From Owenia fusiformis (lineage: Eukaryota > Annelida > Polychaeta > Sabellida > Oweniidae), in NCBI GenBank assembly GCA_903813345.2, contig CAIIXF020000011.1, positions 35,438,166 to 35,502,165 on the forward strand: a DNA stretch of 64,000 bases, read 5' to 3'. Shown piece by piece: positions 32,901-47,900 of the stretch (position 1 is the stretch's first letter; every line of letters starts with the position of its first letter). The position numbers and the translations under genes were made by a program. A model generated the notes under the pieces. The model was not told where the DNA came from and ran no database searches. It saw nothing but the letters and a program-made list of their open reading frames with translations.

Positions 32901-35900
32901 CACCTCCCCCTCTGGCACCCCTCCCCCCTTTGACACCCCCAAAATTTGAAAAAAATTGTGATTGTTTTTCAATGTTTTTATTGACTAATACACTTTAAAA
33001 GTGCCCAGAAGCACCAAATACCATCTTTAAATTGTAAAATTTTCTAGGAGAGTTAGCCACCCCTCACATCCCCCACAAAACAAAAGAAAATATTCTGAAT
33101 TTCATGTATTGTCTCAGACATTTTTTAAGTGCCCAGACATCATCAAATAGCACCTTGATATGGTCAATGTTTCTGGGGGACAACCCCTTGCGCCCCTACT
33201 GGCACCCCACCCCACTTCACCCTCTCATCCTCTTTGACACCCCTTAAAGAATTTGAAAAAAAATTCACATTTTTCTTATTGACTCATATCGCACAGGCGT
33301 ACCAGATGGTTGCAAATTCGCTCCAAATACAACCAAATTTCAAAATGTTCCTGGGGGGAGAACCCCCAGACCCCCTAGGCCCTGAATGCTCAGTTTTTTA
33401 TTCACTCAACTCTTATTCCCGTGGTGGTGGCGTACTACTTAGAAACTTACACATTGAAAGTGCCCAGAAAGCACCAAATAGCATCTCAAAACTGTAAAAT
33501 TTTCTAGGGGGAGTGGACCACTCCTCATACCCCCCACAAAACAATTGGAACGTTTGGAAGTTGCATTTGTTAATTCCAAACCAATATAGGGAGTAACTGA
33601 CCCCCCCCCCTCTGTCTTACGCGATTTGATTACGCGGCAAAAAAATGACAATTTTATATTCTCTTTAGTAAGCTAAAAACCGCACCCCCCTTGGAGAAAA
33701 GTGTCTTACGGGCCTGCTTACCTGTACAAAATTTGAGAATGTTACACAGACAACCATCAACTTGTGTACTATCTTCAATAGGTTGGGATTTGTCAGCATG
33801 CAGTCTTTGAGGCAATTGTTGAGAAAGTCAGTATGAAAGGCCAGTACGTCATCTATGTTAGACACCTACAATCAAAGACAACCATCAATTTGTGTATTAT
33901 CTTCAATAGGTTAGGATTTGTCAGCATGCATCTATGTTGGATACCTACAATGTACAAGTCAGAACTGTTTATTTTCGAATACTATTTACCTTCTGTGAAA
34001 AATGTCTCTCCACGGGAACTATGAACTTGAAAAAATTTTATATATCGTAATGTCATATAATAGATTTTGAAATTTTTTCGAGGAGGGGAGAGAGAATGAC
34101 AATCAACAGTGTAATCATTTTTGTTTTTCCATGACTTGACTTTTCCATGACACCATCCCTTGCTCTTCACACATTAATGTACTTACATTATTCAGATTAG
34201 TCTCAAAGTTCATCCAATTAGGCTCTATGACTTCAAACATCATGTAGTACATGAAATTCTGGACAAAATTCAGCATTCTCTGTCTTAATGCGAAAGCAGC
34301 TGCGTACCAGCGAGTTGACTGTTGCGTGTAGGACTTTGCTGTTTTGTTACTAAGCCAAACACTGAAATGGAACAATATACATTAATGCGAAAGCAGCTGC
34401 GTACCAGCGACTTGAATGTTGCCTGTAGGACTTTGCTGTTTTGTTACTAAGCCAAACACTGAAATGGAACAATATACATTAATGCGAAAGCAGCTGCGTA
34501 CCAGCGGGTTGACTGTTGCGTGTAGGACTTTGCTGTTTTGTTACTAAGCCAAACACTGAAATGGAACAATATACATTAATGCGAAAGCAGCTGCGTACCA
34601 GCGGGTTGACTGTTGCGTGTAGGACTTTGCTGTTTTGTTACTAAGCCAAACACTGAAATGGAACAATATACATTAATGCGAAAGCAGCTGCGTACCAGCG
34701 ACTTGAATGTTGCCTGTAGGACTTTGCTGTTTTGTTACTAAGCCAAACACTGAAATGGAACAATATACATTAATGCGAAAGAAGCTGCGTACCAGCGAGT
34801 TGACTGTTGCGTGTAGGACTTTGCTGTTTTGTTACTAAGCCAAACACTGAAATGGAACAATATACATTAATGCGAAAGCAGCCGCGTACCAGCGAGTTGA
34901 CTGTTGCGTGTAGGACTTTGCTGTTTTGTTACTAAGCCAAACATTGAAATGGAACAATATACATTAATGCGAAAGCAGCTGCGTACCAACGGGTTGACTG
35001 TTGCGTGTAGGACTTTGCTGTTTTGTTACTAAGCCAAACACTGAAATGGAACAATATACATTAATGCGAAAGCAGCTGCGTACCAGCGGGTTGACTGTTG
35101 CGTGTAGGACTTTGCTGTTTTGTTACTAAGCCAAACACTGAAATGGAACAATATACATTAATGCGAAAGCAGCTGCGTACCAGCGAGTTGACTGTTGCCT
35201 GTAGGACTTTGCTGTTTTGTTACTAAGCCAAACACTGAAATGGAACAATATACATTAATGCGAAAGCAGCTGCGTACCAGCGACTTGACTGTTGTGTGTA
35301 GGACTTTGCTGTTTTGTTACTAAGCCAAACACTGAAATGGAACAATATACATTAATGCGAAAGCAGCTGCGTACCAGCTAGTTGACTGTTGCGTGTAGGA
35401 CTTTGCTGTTTTGTTACTAAGCCAAACACTGAAATGGAACAATATACATTAATGCGAAAGCAGCTGCGTACCAGCGGGTTGACTGTTGCGTGTTAGACTT
35501 TGCTGTTTTGTTACTAAGCCAAACACTGAAATGGAACAATATACATTAATGCGAAAGCAGCTGCGTACCAGCGGGTTGACTGTTGCGTGTAGGACTTTGC
35601 TGTTTTGTTACTAAGCCAAACACTGAAATGGAACAATATACATTAATGCGAAAGCAGCTGCGTACCAGCGAGTTGACTGTTGCGTGTAGGACTTTGCTGT
35701 TTTGTTACTAAGCCAAACACTGAAATGGAACAATATACATTAATGCGAAAGCAGCTGCGTACCAGCGACTTGAATGTTGCCTGTAGGACTTTGCTGTTTT
35801 GTTACTAAGCCAAACACTGAAATGGAACAATATACATTAATGCGAAAGCAGCTGCGTACCAACGGGTTGACTGTTGCGTGTAGGACTTTGCTGTTTTGTT

Positions 35901-38900
35901 ACTAAGCCAAACACTGAAATGGAACAATATACATTAATGCGAAAGCAGCTGCGTACCAGCGACTTGAATGTTGCCTGTAGGACTTTGCTGTTTTGTTACT
36001 AAGCCAAACACTGAAATGGAACAATATACATTAATGCGAAAGCAGCTGCGTACCAACGGGTTGACTGTTGCGTGTAGGACTTTGCTGTTTTGTTACTAAG
36101 CCAAACACTGAAATGGAACAATATACATTAATGCGAAAGCAGCTGCGTACCAGCGACTTGAATGTTGCCTGTAGGACTTTGCTGTTTTGTTACTAAGCCA
36201 AACACTGAAATGGAACAATACATATATTGAAAACAGTACAATTTTCTTCAAATAATTAATAAATCATTTGCATATCAAAATGAATTCAACCTTACCCAAT
36301 GTTTACTTGAAATAAATGGGATCTGAAACTAGACAACAGCAACGCCAAAGCGTATCAAATCCCATCGAACAGCCATGGCTGGCATTTTTACAAACAAAGT
36401 ATACAGCAAAAATAGCAAAAGCGTCAGTAGACAGTGTGTCATGCTTATAGTATTCACATACCAAATATGAACAAAATCGCTCCACTACTTTTCGAGTTAT
36501 AGTAAAATACGTTAAAATGGCCGCCATTTTTCAAAATGCCCACCTTCTTCCAAAAGTGTCATTAGACAGTGTGCCATGCTTATAGTATTCACATACCAAA
36601 TATGAACAAAATCGCTCCACTACTTTTCGAGTTAAAGCAAAAATCGTATAATAACGGGTAAAGGCCGCCATTTTTCAAGATGGCTGCCATATGCTTCTTT
36701 AATATCTACATTTAGCTTTATTAATGTCTTATATAATTTTTTTACATTTAAAACATATTGCTATTACAGTTTTACATATTGCACCTAAATTACTGTAAAA
36801 TCGGCACTAAAATGGCCGCCATTTTTAAATGAGATAATAAGGTTCTGATAAAGAACAAAATATTTATTTTCAAATTTGGTATATCATTTGAGCCTTGAAT
36901 ATCAAAAGATCAGAGATATAGAGCAATATGGTCAGATAATATTTTGTTTTACTTGAATTGTTTTCAATTGTACAAGTATAACTATCAGTTAAACAGGGGT
37001 CATATGAAAATTGATCCACAAGAACTGATGAACATTCAAGTTAAAGGGAACTTTCTATATACCTGCCATGTTATCTGACCCGAATGAGCCACCTGGTGGT
37101 GAAACTGGTAACTACCTACTTGCATCTAAGTTATTGAAAATAAAAAGATATTCTACTTTTCGTGATTTTATAACATGAGGTCTTGGGAATTTATTGCGAA
37201 TTATAGCAAAAATGCTCACTTCTAATGCATTAACACATTGACTTTAATTTGTTTTTCTTTATTTTAATAGAGTTTCATTATTTGACAAATCACAAGTTGA
37301 ATGACCAATAAACAAAAATAAAAACAAACATTAAATATGATGAAAAGTAGAAATGTATCTTACAATGATGCAAAGCATACAGATCAATACTTTTAAATGA
37401 GCAATAAATAATTACAATGTTTTTTGCATTATATGTTAACATGGAAATGAGAAGAAAAATACTTTCAAACATTATTGTTTAATATATTACCTCATATATA
37501 AATATGATGATGCAAAATCGATTGTTCAAATAATGTTCTGTTAAAGACCTGCTCTACCCCTTGTTAATTTGCAAAGTGGAGAGATAAGTCTAAAAAGTAA
37601 ACAGTTCTTTCTCATTCTTTTGTTTTTAAATATTATATTTACGTTACTTTGGTTACTAATAATTGTTACTAAAATATGCCATGACTAATAATTGTACAAT
37701 GACTAATTGTATAGTATTTTGTTTACCACCAATCAAGGTGAGCCATTCCTCTTGTGTATTTACTGTATACATATGATTGTAATTAACGCATATCATCATT
37801 GAAGACAGATCCAGGAACCCTCCTTGAAGGAGCCTTGTGTTCTTTTATGTGAACTCATACATCAACATACAAGTACAAATCACAGCCTTTTTATGGGCAG
37901 TGGGTCACTCAGTCAAACATTTTGAAGTACTTTACGCAAACAAGCAAATTAAGTCTTGCCTGAACTGGAGATCGAATTTGGGACCTATTGCGTAAGAGGT
38001 ACACACACTATACCGCTGAGCTATTCAGGTGGACTAATAAAGCTGGCAGAATTACGAGTCATTACGGGCAAAAAGGAGCACCATCCTCATACGGGCTCGT
38101 TCTAATTTTGGGCTCAAAAATTACAAGCAATTGCAATACTCGTAACAAGTCCCGTACGAGGTTGTACAGGTCCTTATGGGCTAGTACAGGGTCCGATGTA
38201 ATTTGCCTGTGTATACCATGTTTAAATACATAGTAAGTTAACAATTAAACTATCAGTCACATTAAAATGTTACATTATATCATACTGTTATATGTTTTGA
38301 CTCCCACTGTTCATATCAAAAGTGTGATGTCACTATTGACAATTGAAACATCCTTTCTCAATTGATAATGTGCAGGCCCGTAGCCAGGATTTGCCAAGGG
38401 GGGGTTCACTTTTTGGAAAATTCCAGGGGGGGGTTCACTTTTGACAATTTGGGTCCAAAAAGGGCCAAAATCACTTAAAAAGTGCTCAGAATGGTGAAAA
38501 ACTGCATGATTTTGAAAGAATTTTTGGCCAGGGGGGGGTTCGCCCGAACCATGCGAACCCCCCCTGGCTACGGGCCTGATGTGCTCTTGAATGTAAAGCA
38601 TGTCTTTAAATCACAGTGAAACTGCACAAGTCATAGTTATCTGCTTGATGCAACTATATAGTGACTAAACTAATAATGCATGCAAATTAAAAATTTATGT
38701 TATCGGTTGAGGAAATTAACTTTAACTGAGCACTGTTAATATATAATCAGCACATACTGCAAGAAACATGTATCTGAAAGTATTGTTAATCATATTCCTC
38801 GTCAGACATGTTCATTTGCAGGATAAAGCTAGAAAGCTTGATAGATGCAAGAAAACACATATTGACAGCCTTGATACAAGATTGAGCACACAGATAAGTG

Positions 38901-41900
38901 ATCTTAAATCTGAAACACAAAACTGCTGCACCACATATGAAGGACAAATGGATGCAGTAAATGATAAAGTGGAAGAAGTCAATGAAAAAATGGAAGAAGG
39001 GAATGATAAAGTGAACGAAGTAAATAATAGAGTAGAAGAAGTAAATGATAAAGTAGATGAGATGAAAGCTGATGTAGCTCTTATAAAAGATCACTTAAAA
39101 AGGATAGAGAACAGTTTACAAAGTAATTCAGTAGGTAAGACCATTTACCACTAGCAGATTTATTGATTCAATTTTTGGTTTCAAAGAAATGAAAATTAAA
39201 GTCATTTTTTATTCAAAAATCAAATTTGATTGTTCATGTTTCAAACGGAGATTAATCTATAACTACAACTAGGTATGTTGCCTTCATTGTTTTTCAGTAA
39301 CTTTTCCTCATGACTGTAGCGATGACACTAGCTTTACTGGTGTTAGAACAATCCAACCACAGGGACAAAATCCATTCAGAGTGTTCTGTAGCGTTGGATG
39401 TGTTAACATGGCAAGGCGCTTTGATGGGAGTGTTGACTTCTACAGAGGCTGGAATGATTATCAAAGAGGGTTTGGAAGCCCTGTAGGTGAATACTTCATT
39501 GGACTAGACAATCTTCATGGATTGTTAAATCAAGGAAACTCAGTTTACAAACTTAGAATTGATCTCACCATGTGGCATCCACAGAGTAAAACACGTTATG
39601 CTGAGTATTCTATTTTTGATGTGAGTGATGAACATGAAAACTACAGACTGACAATTGGAGGTTATAGTGGTACTGCAGGGGACTCTCTTGCTGGGCACCA
39701 CAATGGTATGGCATTCACCACAATGGACCAAGATCATGATAAATGGAGCAGAAATTGTGCCGTTAGAGACAAAGGGGCTTGGTGGTACAATAACTGTCAC
39801 TTTTCAAATCTGTTTGGTTTTTACAGTACAAGTCCTTGGTGCTCGGTTATTGGTCAGTGTATGTCATGGTACAATTGGCCAAAAAATATTGCCACACCTA
39901 ACAATCATTACTATTCTTTTAAAAAGATGGACATGAAAGTTTGTCCAAAATAAGAGTCACAATTACAATGTGGATTAACTGACACTGACAGCCAATTACT
40001 GTCCACAAAAAAATTGGAGACTATAAACAATATACCACCATCTTCCCATTCAAACAAGTACTGCCAGTTGTTTGGCATTTTGAATGATATGATGCTCTGA
40101 GGAGTTTTTCACATTTCAAGAATCGTAAATGAACTCTCATTTGGTAGGCAAATGAAAAATATGAGCAGTCCAAAATCTAGAGAAATTAGTTTGTATTGTT
40201 CCATGACTGACATGATTAATTCTCAATTAAATTATGAAATATGTGTTATATAACTTTGCTCAATCATTATTTTGCAAAAAATTAAGAAATGTTAGAACAT
40301 GGAAAGAATTTTGAATTTTGTTGATTATATATACATGTACATGTATATACAGGATTATAGTATACACTATAAATGCTTAAATCTTAGATAAAACTTACTT
40401 GCAAAGTTGTCTCTCCACGTGTTTTGAGTAGAATAGATGTCTGAATAGCATTTGATATCTGGTGAGAGCCTACAACATGGCAAAATTAATTATGCGATAT
40501 CTGATCACATGCACATTTATGTTAATACATGAAGTCTATAATTATGGTTTCATCTGCATTTGACTTGTTTTCATTTCTACTTCAAGTAAATTATGGGATA
40601 TCATACAAGATATAGTGGACAATTTATATATTATTTGTATTCACAAGACAATATCTTGTTTTCTGTTTTTCAATGGGTGATCTAAGTATTTCAATGGGAA
40701 ATAATAAAATATAACAGTTTTAATAGAAGAATTCAATGTATTAGTAAAACTCTTATCTTTTATAAAACTTGTAAAATGTAATTTTAAATTACCTTTCTAT
40801 TAAGAACCAGCGAAACAGGCCATTTCACCACATAGTCAAATGAGAAAGATTCTAGCCCCGAAAGATGGATATCAGTAGGGTCCATGCGATAATCTGAAAT
40901 ATTGCACATAAATAAATAAATAACTTTGTTAAAATCCCTACCCCAAAATATATAAAGTTATGGGATTATTTAAGAAATCAATTAAGTTGGAATATTGGTT
41001 AAATTCTATGTGGATGCCATAAAGATAGAAATGGCCTCCAAAAGAAGGGCAATGTTAACAAAGATAAACAATATTTGCACTTTAATCAAACAGGAATCTG
41101 ATTGCCTATAATGAGCAATAAATTTTTACGACGGAGTGGGACAAACAAAAATATATTTCAGGGTTATACTTGAGATGAGAATTCTAGTAACATAACTAAT
41201 TGTTTCACACAAATAACTGTGATAGTAATTTATTATACCTTTTTCAACTTTAGTTTCTATGGAGAGAATTTTGAAGAGCTGGTTGATCAAATCATATGGT
41301 AGCAAATCAACCCTGGAATCATTCAATCAAACAATCAATCAAACAATAAACAAATCATCAATACAGACAGTAGTTAAAATAAAAATGAACTTGTAAATAT
41401 GTGGAAAGTTAAATAGAAAAATCTTTATCTTAAAGATCATCTAGTGCTAATCATAATTATATTGTTGACTGCTTTCTAGTCATTTTTTACTATGTACCAT
41501 ATTGAGCTAAATATCATATTATGACAAATATCTTTTTTGTCAATAATAAATCACTGGAGGAACAATTGAAATCTATTCAGACAAAACAACAATAAGATTT
41601 TTATCATACGCTATCAAGTAATTTACAGCACATGCTATATACAAGAAAAATTAATTTATTTGCCTCAACTTTGTTGCACTTCATTTACATTTAAAATCAA
41701 TTTCAAAATGTGGCAAAAAGTGACTCCACTGACACTTGTAATAATATTGCTCTTATTTTATATTTTGTGCGATGAAGGATTCGCCAAAAAGTCAAAAAAT
41801 AAAAACAAAGGGAAAAAGAAACCCCAGGAGGATATTAAAGGAATAAAGCAAGAATTTTCGACAAAATTTCAAAATCTCAACAAACAATTGTTGAAATTTG

Positions 41901-44900
41901 AAAAAGAGGTGAATAAAGAATTAAGTCTGATGAAAGAAGAAAGAACACTTCTGGAAAATCAAAACAAGCAGTTGGAAGAAGATGTGACAAATATACAAAT
42001 TCAATATGGAAAATTGATGATCGAAAATAAAAGATTCACGGAAGAACTCCTGGAACTTGGCGAAGAAAATGAAAATCGTAAAAATGAAATCGATGAACTA
42101 AAGAAACAGGTTGTTTACATGACAAATGAACTCATATATCAGAAAGAAGATTATCAAACGTTTTTGACTGACTTTGAAACATTCAAAGAAAACACAACGA
42201 CTTATTTGGTGGATGAGATCAGATTGATGGACTACTTGATAACATGTACATGTGGGGATGAACCAATGACATTAATTTACCCGATTTCTACCACTACTGA
42301 AGCAAGTCAATCTAATCCATAAGTTGTATGCACATTCATCTGTACAACTTTTACGTAGGATTCCACGATCGTACTTAGGGAGGAAATTATGACGGCTTTT
42401 TCTGGATATACCAATCATAATTCTTTCTTTTTATTTAACATTTCAAGATTTTTTGAAACTTTATTTGCGGTGCATTGAATTAATGAAGTCAAATTTGGGC
42501 ACTAGGAGTCAATTAGAGGTGCCAGGCAAACGATTCTAATGCAAGATGGACCTTTGCAATTCATACTCACACATTTGTGAAGACATTCCTGGACATACAA
42601 CTCTTTACAACACCAACAGTACATTTAAATCAGTAACCCAACACTTACCGCAAATCATCTTTGAAAGGGTCAATGTTGGAAGTGCTTGTTCTCAGGGCCA
42701 ACTCAAGCAGACTTTCAAGACGTGTAGGCATGATTTCTTCCATTGGTTTCTTCATCTCATTCTCTGCCATATCCATGAACTGAACCATGAAGTCACCCTG
42801 GTCCATCAGGAAGTAACGCTTCACAGACCTGACAAATGGAATAAACATTGAGCACTGTTTATTCACAATTAAAGGAACAATATGCGTAAATGAAGTCTCA
42901 CTTTTGATCTTCATAGTATTCCCAATGGATTAATAAGTATCTGATCTTTCATTTGACACCAAAAACAGCTCAAACAGACCACATCAGAGTTGACACTAGA
43001 TCAAGAAAAAAAAATATTTTCGATCTATCAATTTATATATAGTTTTTAGCAATTAAATGGCATTGTTCTTTGCATAAATTATCCACTCATTTTTGATAGG
43101 ATTTTCAATCATACGCCATCTTTTAATCCAAGAGCTATTTAAAAACATACACTTTGTGAAAAGTGCTAATTCACTTCTTTTGATCTCTGAACTTCAAATG
43201 CTGTTTTCTATGCGAATGGTTTTTTTTCACTTTAGTATTGACCCAAATTAAAGTTTTTATCATATTTGATAGAGTGTTTGAGTAACATGTCTCAAATAAT
43301 ATTTTGTCCTTTTTCTTTTAAAAATAGGCGCATTGCCTGTTTAAATAACACTATAATATCAATATCATTTGATATACATTGTGTAGTATGCAAGTTATGA
43401 GCACCAAGAAAACCTAATGTTATGAACATCATTAAAAAGTTTCAAATTAATGTGTTATGTCTAATTGTATTTGTTAAGTAAAATTTTGAAAGTACCTCAT
43501 TAACTTCTAACAGTCATCCGATAAACCATTAATAAGGAACAGACAAATAAAAACAAATAACATAATCATTATTAATAAGCCAAATGGATTGCTCATGAAC
43601 ACCAAAATGCAAAGTATAGTAGAGTGATATGGTAAACAGTGATCACACACAAGTTCTACATAAAGCTTACATACCTGAGTCTAGCCATGAGTTCCTTCTC
43701 CTCCATAAGTAACTCAAGCAGGAGTTTACTAGCATAGTTATGTGCTCTTTCAATATGTTCTACATAGAGCTTCTCCTTAATTGTATATGTTAATTCCTCA
43801 GCATGTGGACAAGCGACATCTCGACCTAAAAAAGGAAAATCAAAAACAGATCTTACTGGATATTAAATTTGAGGATCTGTATCTTCAATAAAAGAATATT
43901 TATTGGTAAAAATCATTAAACTAATAGAAGAGAGATTAAAATGCAAAAATACATTTCAGAATTCAATACATGCAACAAATCATACCACATTTTCTAATGA
44001 CGTTCAGGTATTTCCCACAATTGAGGATCTTCTCTGCAACTAACACAAGGAAATCTGGAACTCTGTCGCGACATATTGTGTAATGTTGTTCCCAGTATGC
44101 ATCATTGTAGTCTTCTTGAATGTTCTCTCGCTTGAAGCTTTCATCTTCTTCCACCAAAAACTGCAAAAAAAATTCTAATAAGATATTGGCAGTAATCTGG
44201 TTTTGCTTTTGTGAAAATTTAACAGCAAATCTGTTTTTTGGAATTGTGATGATATTTACGTGGCTTTACCAACATATTGGTCACTATACAATTCTTTTAC
44301 ATGCTTAATAAGAGCTTATAATGAAGCGAATTTAAAATTTTAATAATAACTTATTCACATTAAAAATATACATTCTACTCATTTCCCAAAACTTACCTCA
44401 GAATATGGGTCTGCTATGATGCCTTTATAAATCCACTTTTCTAGGATCCCGAAATATGGCACACATGCCTGAAATGTGGGTGCAGTTTAACATCCTTTAG
44501 CAGTCACGTTCAGATTTTAAAATCAGCATAAAATGTTATTATTTAGTACATGTATTTTAGCAAGAAAGCAACAAATTCAACAACAAATTTTTTCCCCAAC
44601 AATATGATTATTTCTAAAGGTGTATACTGAGACTACTGTTGCAATAAATAAAAAATAAAATATAAAATGACTCACTGCCTGGGTTAAATAAAGACATATT
44701 TCTTGGCCCTTTGTGTCTCTAAAATAACAAAATACACAGTGTTAAAATACTTAATAACAGGATATACCAATCTATACCTTACAACTTTGTTCTCTATCAT
44801 TTGAAAAGACACATTTTCCTGGCAAAGTAAGTTAGATAAAATCTTACTCGATCCACTATTTTGATATAAACACGACATTAACATCATGAGTAGATATGCT

Positions 44901-47900
44901 CTTTTTTTGCAGAAAACTCCTCAGATTTTGATGGCAAGAGTAGGACTCCATAATACATTTAACTTATTACTAGCATGATCTATTATTTCAGAAAAACATT
45001 TGCTGTTACTTGTCACACAGGACTGACACATATAAGCTCCTGGACAGACACATACAAGCTCCAGGACTGACACATATAAGCTCCTTTGTTGAAGACCTTT
45101 TTAATTTCCAAATTGACATACCCAATTAAGCTTGATGTCTTCTCATGTAACAAGCCAAGAATAGTTCCTCCAATACACTGGCCCTGTAACAATGAATAAT
45201 ACAGCACATATTAGACTGATGGAAATTGAAAAGCAGTACAGTAAAACTTGTGTATAGTGCACATCTTTTGTTGAGAAAAAAATGTTCATTACAGGTTAAG
45301 GTACACTTCAGATAGACTTTGCTTTTACTGTGACCAGTGATTTAATCAAACTTATACTTATTCCTCCATTGACAAGTTAACAACAATGTGATAGGCATGA
45401 CAGTATATAAATATATAGGCTCACTATGTGAGTATATGAATATATAGGCTCACTTTGTGTGTCAACAAAACAGCAATTGTCATTCCTACATTCACCTCAT
45501 TCCTCTAATTCAATATATCTTAAGAAAAACTAACCTTATTCACTGCATACGAGACTGCTGCTAAAATTTCCATGGTTCTCATAGTTGGCTGGATGTAGAA
45601 CCAGAGCTTCTGCATGGTTAACTGGCCCTAAAAATCATAACTCACATGTAAATTAAGGAGTTTTTTTATTTCAAGAAAAGCCAGTTTGTTGCATTGTATG
45701 TAGAATCAAGCAATGTTATGTCTGTTATAATTCCCCCAATACTCTTTGGGGGTGTTTTAAAGTATCAATATAGTAGCAAAAGGTAATGGCAAAGGGGAAA
45801 ATGAAACTTATATTATTTCATCAATAAAATTGAATTAAAAAGATATGATGTATATTTACCAGTTTGAACTGATGTTCCAACTGTGCCACTAATACCATAT
45901 AATCTTTAATAAGAGTCCTCATGGCAGCACTTAATGCATGATTCACCAAACCGTACTCAAATGCAGATTTCTCTGAAAGCATATATCAATAAAATGGTAA
46001 AATAAATTTTGACCTTCTTATAGAAAGATACCATTTTGCTTATGGACTTGCTGAGTCAATCAGAGTTTATCAAAGCTGGTATAATTTTCAATTAATGTTG
46101 AAATTAGTAATATGACGGTGGTGTTCTCTTAGATTAGTTGAACACAAAACTTTATAAACAAAACACACAGTGATAAATATCACACTTTGAAGAGCTTAAT
46201 GGCTGCCAAATAATTTACCAAGCATGCCCAAAACCTATCCAGATCTTGGCACTAGTCTCTTCTGGCATCTGTCAAAATTTCAAGTTGAACGGATATGCAG
46301 TTTCTCTTGAATTTTGATGAGAAGATTTAATATTAAGTCTACCTTCTATAAATCTGACAACTGTTGAATAGTTTGCACATAAAGGGAGTACTCTCTTCAC
46401 CAATGCTCCAAGGGAAGGATCCACAGAGGGTTCTATGATAAAGCCTCGTTCTCCATAGCGATCACTCAGAGGCTTCGCATATACATATTTTCCATCTACA
46501 CCCTAAATAAAAATGTAGAGAATAATGTATTTCTTATGCAACAAAGTATTTCAAGATTTATTTTTCTGACAAAATTCCAATAACAGAGCAATTATTTAAA
46601 TAAATTTAAAACGGTTCTATTTGTACTCAGTTTATTTTTTAAAATTTCATCGATGCAATTTATTTGACATCATCTGAAGTTTAATTGAACAACTTAAACC
46701 AGATACTGAAGACACATAACTCCAAGTGTCTCTCCAATCCCTCCAGTTTTCTTTACCATAAAACAGATACAAGAAATAAACAAGGCATTAACATGAAAAA
46801 TGTCACCACCTACCATTTGTTAGGAATGCCAACCACTGAACAATGTCCACAAAAGAATCTAGAGACTATAACAATATATGACATAATAACCGATTCTGGT
46901 GGTGACATAATAACCACTTCTGGTGGTGACATAATAACCACTTCTGGTGGTGACATAAAAAGCTATGATATACCTCGAGACAATAGAGGAGATCTTCAAT
47001 GATGGCTTGCTCTTGTATCGCAACAGGCAAATTGCCTAATGGAATAATCCCAGGGTCTAACATCTCATCATTCTCAAAGACAAAGTCCATTGTGAGATAA
47101 GGCCTACGGAATAGCCAGTCAGGCTGAACAGGAATATTCACTAAAATATATACAAAAAAGAATTCAGTCAGTGTATCATTAATTTATTCAACACTTTAAT
47201 TGTTGTACTACCAACCAGCGCTAGATAACCACCATAACAGGGTGAGGTAAAAGTGCATTTTAAGAATAATATGTATTACAATGTTTTTTTGAAGGCACAA
47301 TAAGATTACATAATAATTCAAATAGTAACATTACATTAAGCCATGGTTTGAATGAAACTTCTCAGAGAATGACAGTTGATCTCTTCATATATTAAATGCA
47401 TGATTGATTATAATTAGACTTACAATTTTTGGGTTTAGGTTCCTTGAGAACTTTGCGAATTACTTCTGACTGGACGTTCGAGCTGCTGCTAACTTCTTTA
47501 AGGAGCTTATCTTTTAACTAAAAATAAACCATAATCATATTTGTTAATGGTCAGAGGAAAACAGGAAAATTAAGGGATATGTGCAAATAATTGTCTCATT
47601 TATAATATATAAGAATATAAATGAAATCCCACATACTTCTGTAAGTTCCTGTGGCGACATCTTTGTGCCAGATGGCGGAAGTTGAGACGTAACAAGATGA
47701 TGGGGCGTCAGTGTAGTGCCTGTCATGCTTGCTCGATCTTTTGCATTCTTCTCCAGAAAACTTTTTGTCTGTAACATTATAAAACATGTAATGAGTTTAA
47801 ATTTAAGTTTATTGGCACAACAAAATATGTCTTACCAAGTACAAGCAAACATTTGTATGCATATAAGCATATAAAATATAAATATGTTTTATACCCTTTA

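Noticed and set aside
37955-38033. tRNA gene on the minus strand
   Set aside because: A and B box-like words and an acceptor stem are visible, but the internal stems do not pair and no clear anticodon loop exists; kept only as SINE-like.
38311-38601. 96-codon minus-strand frame with Pro-Gly-rich segment
   Set aside because: It is the CAGGCCCGTAGCCAGG MITE translated.
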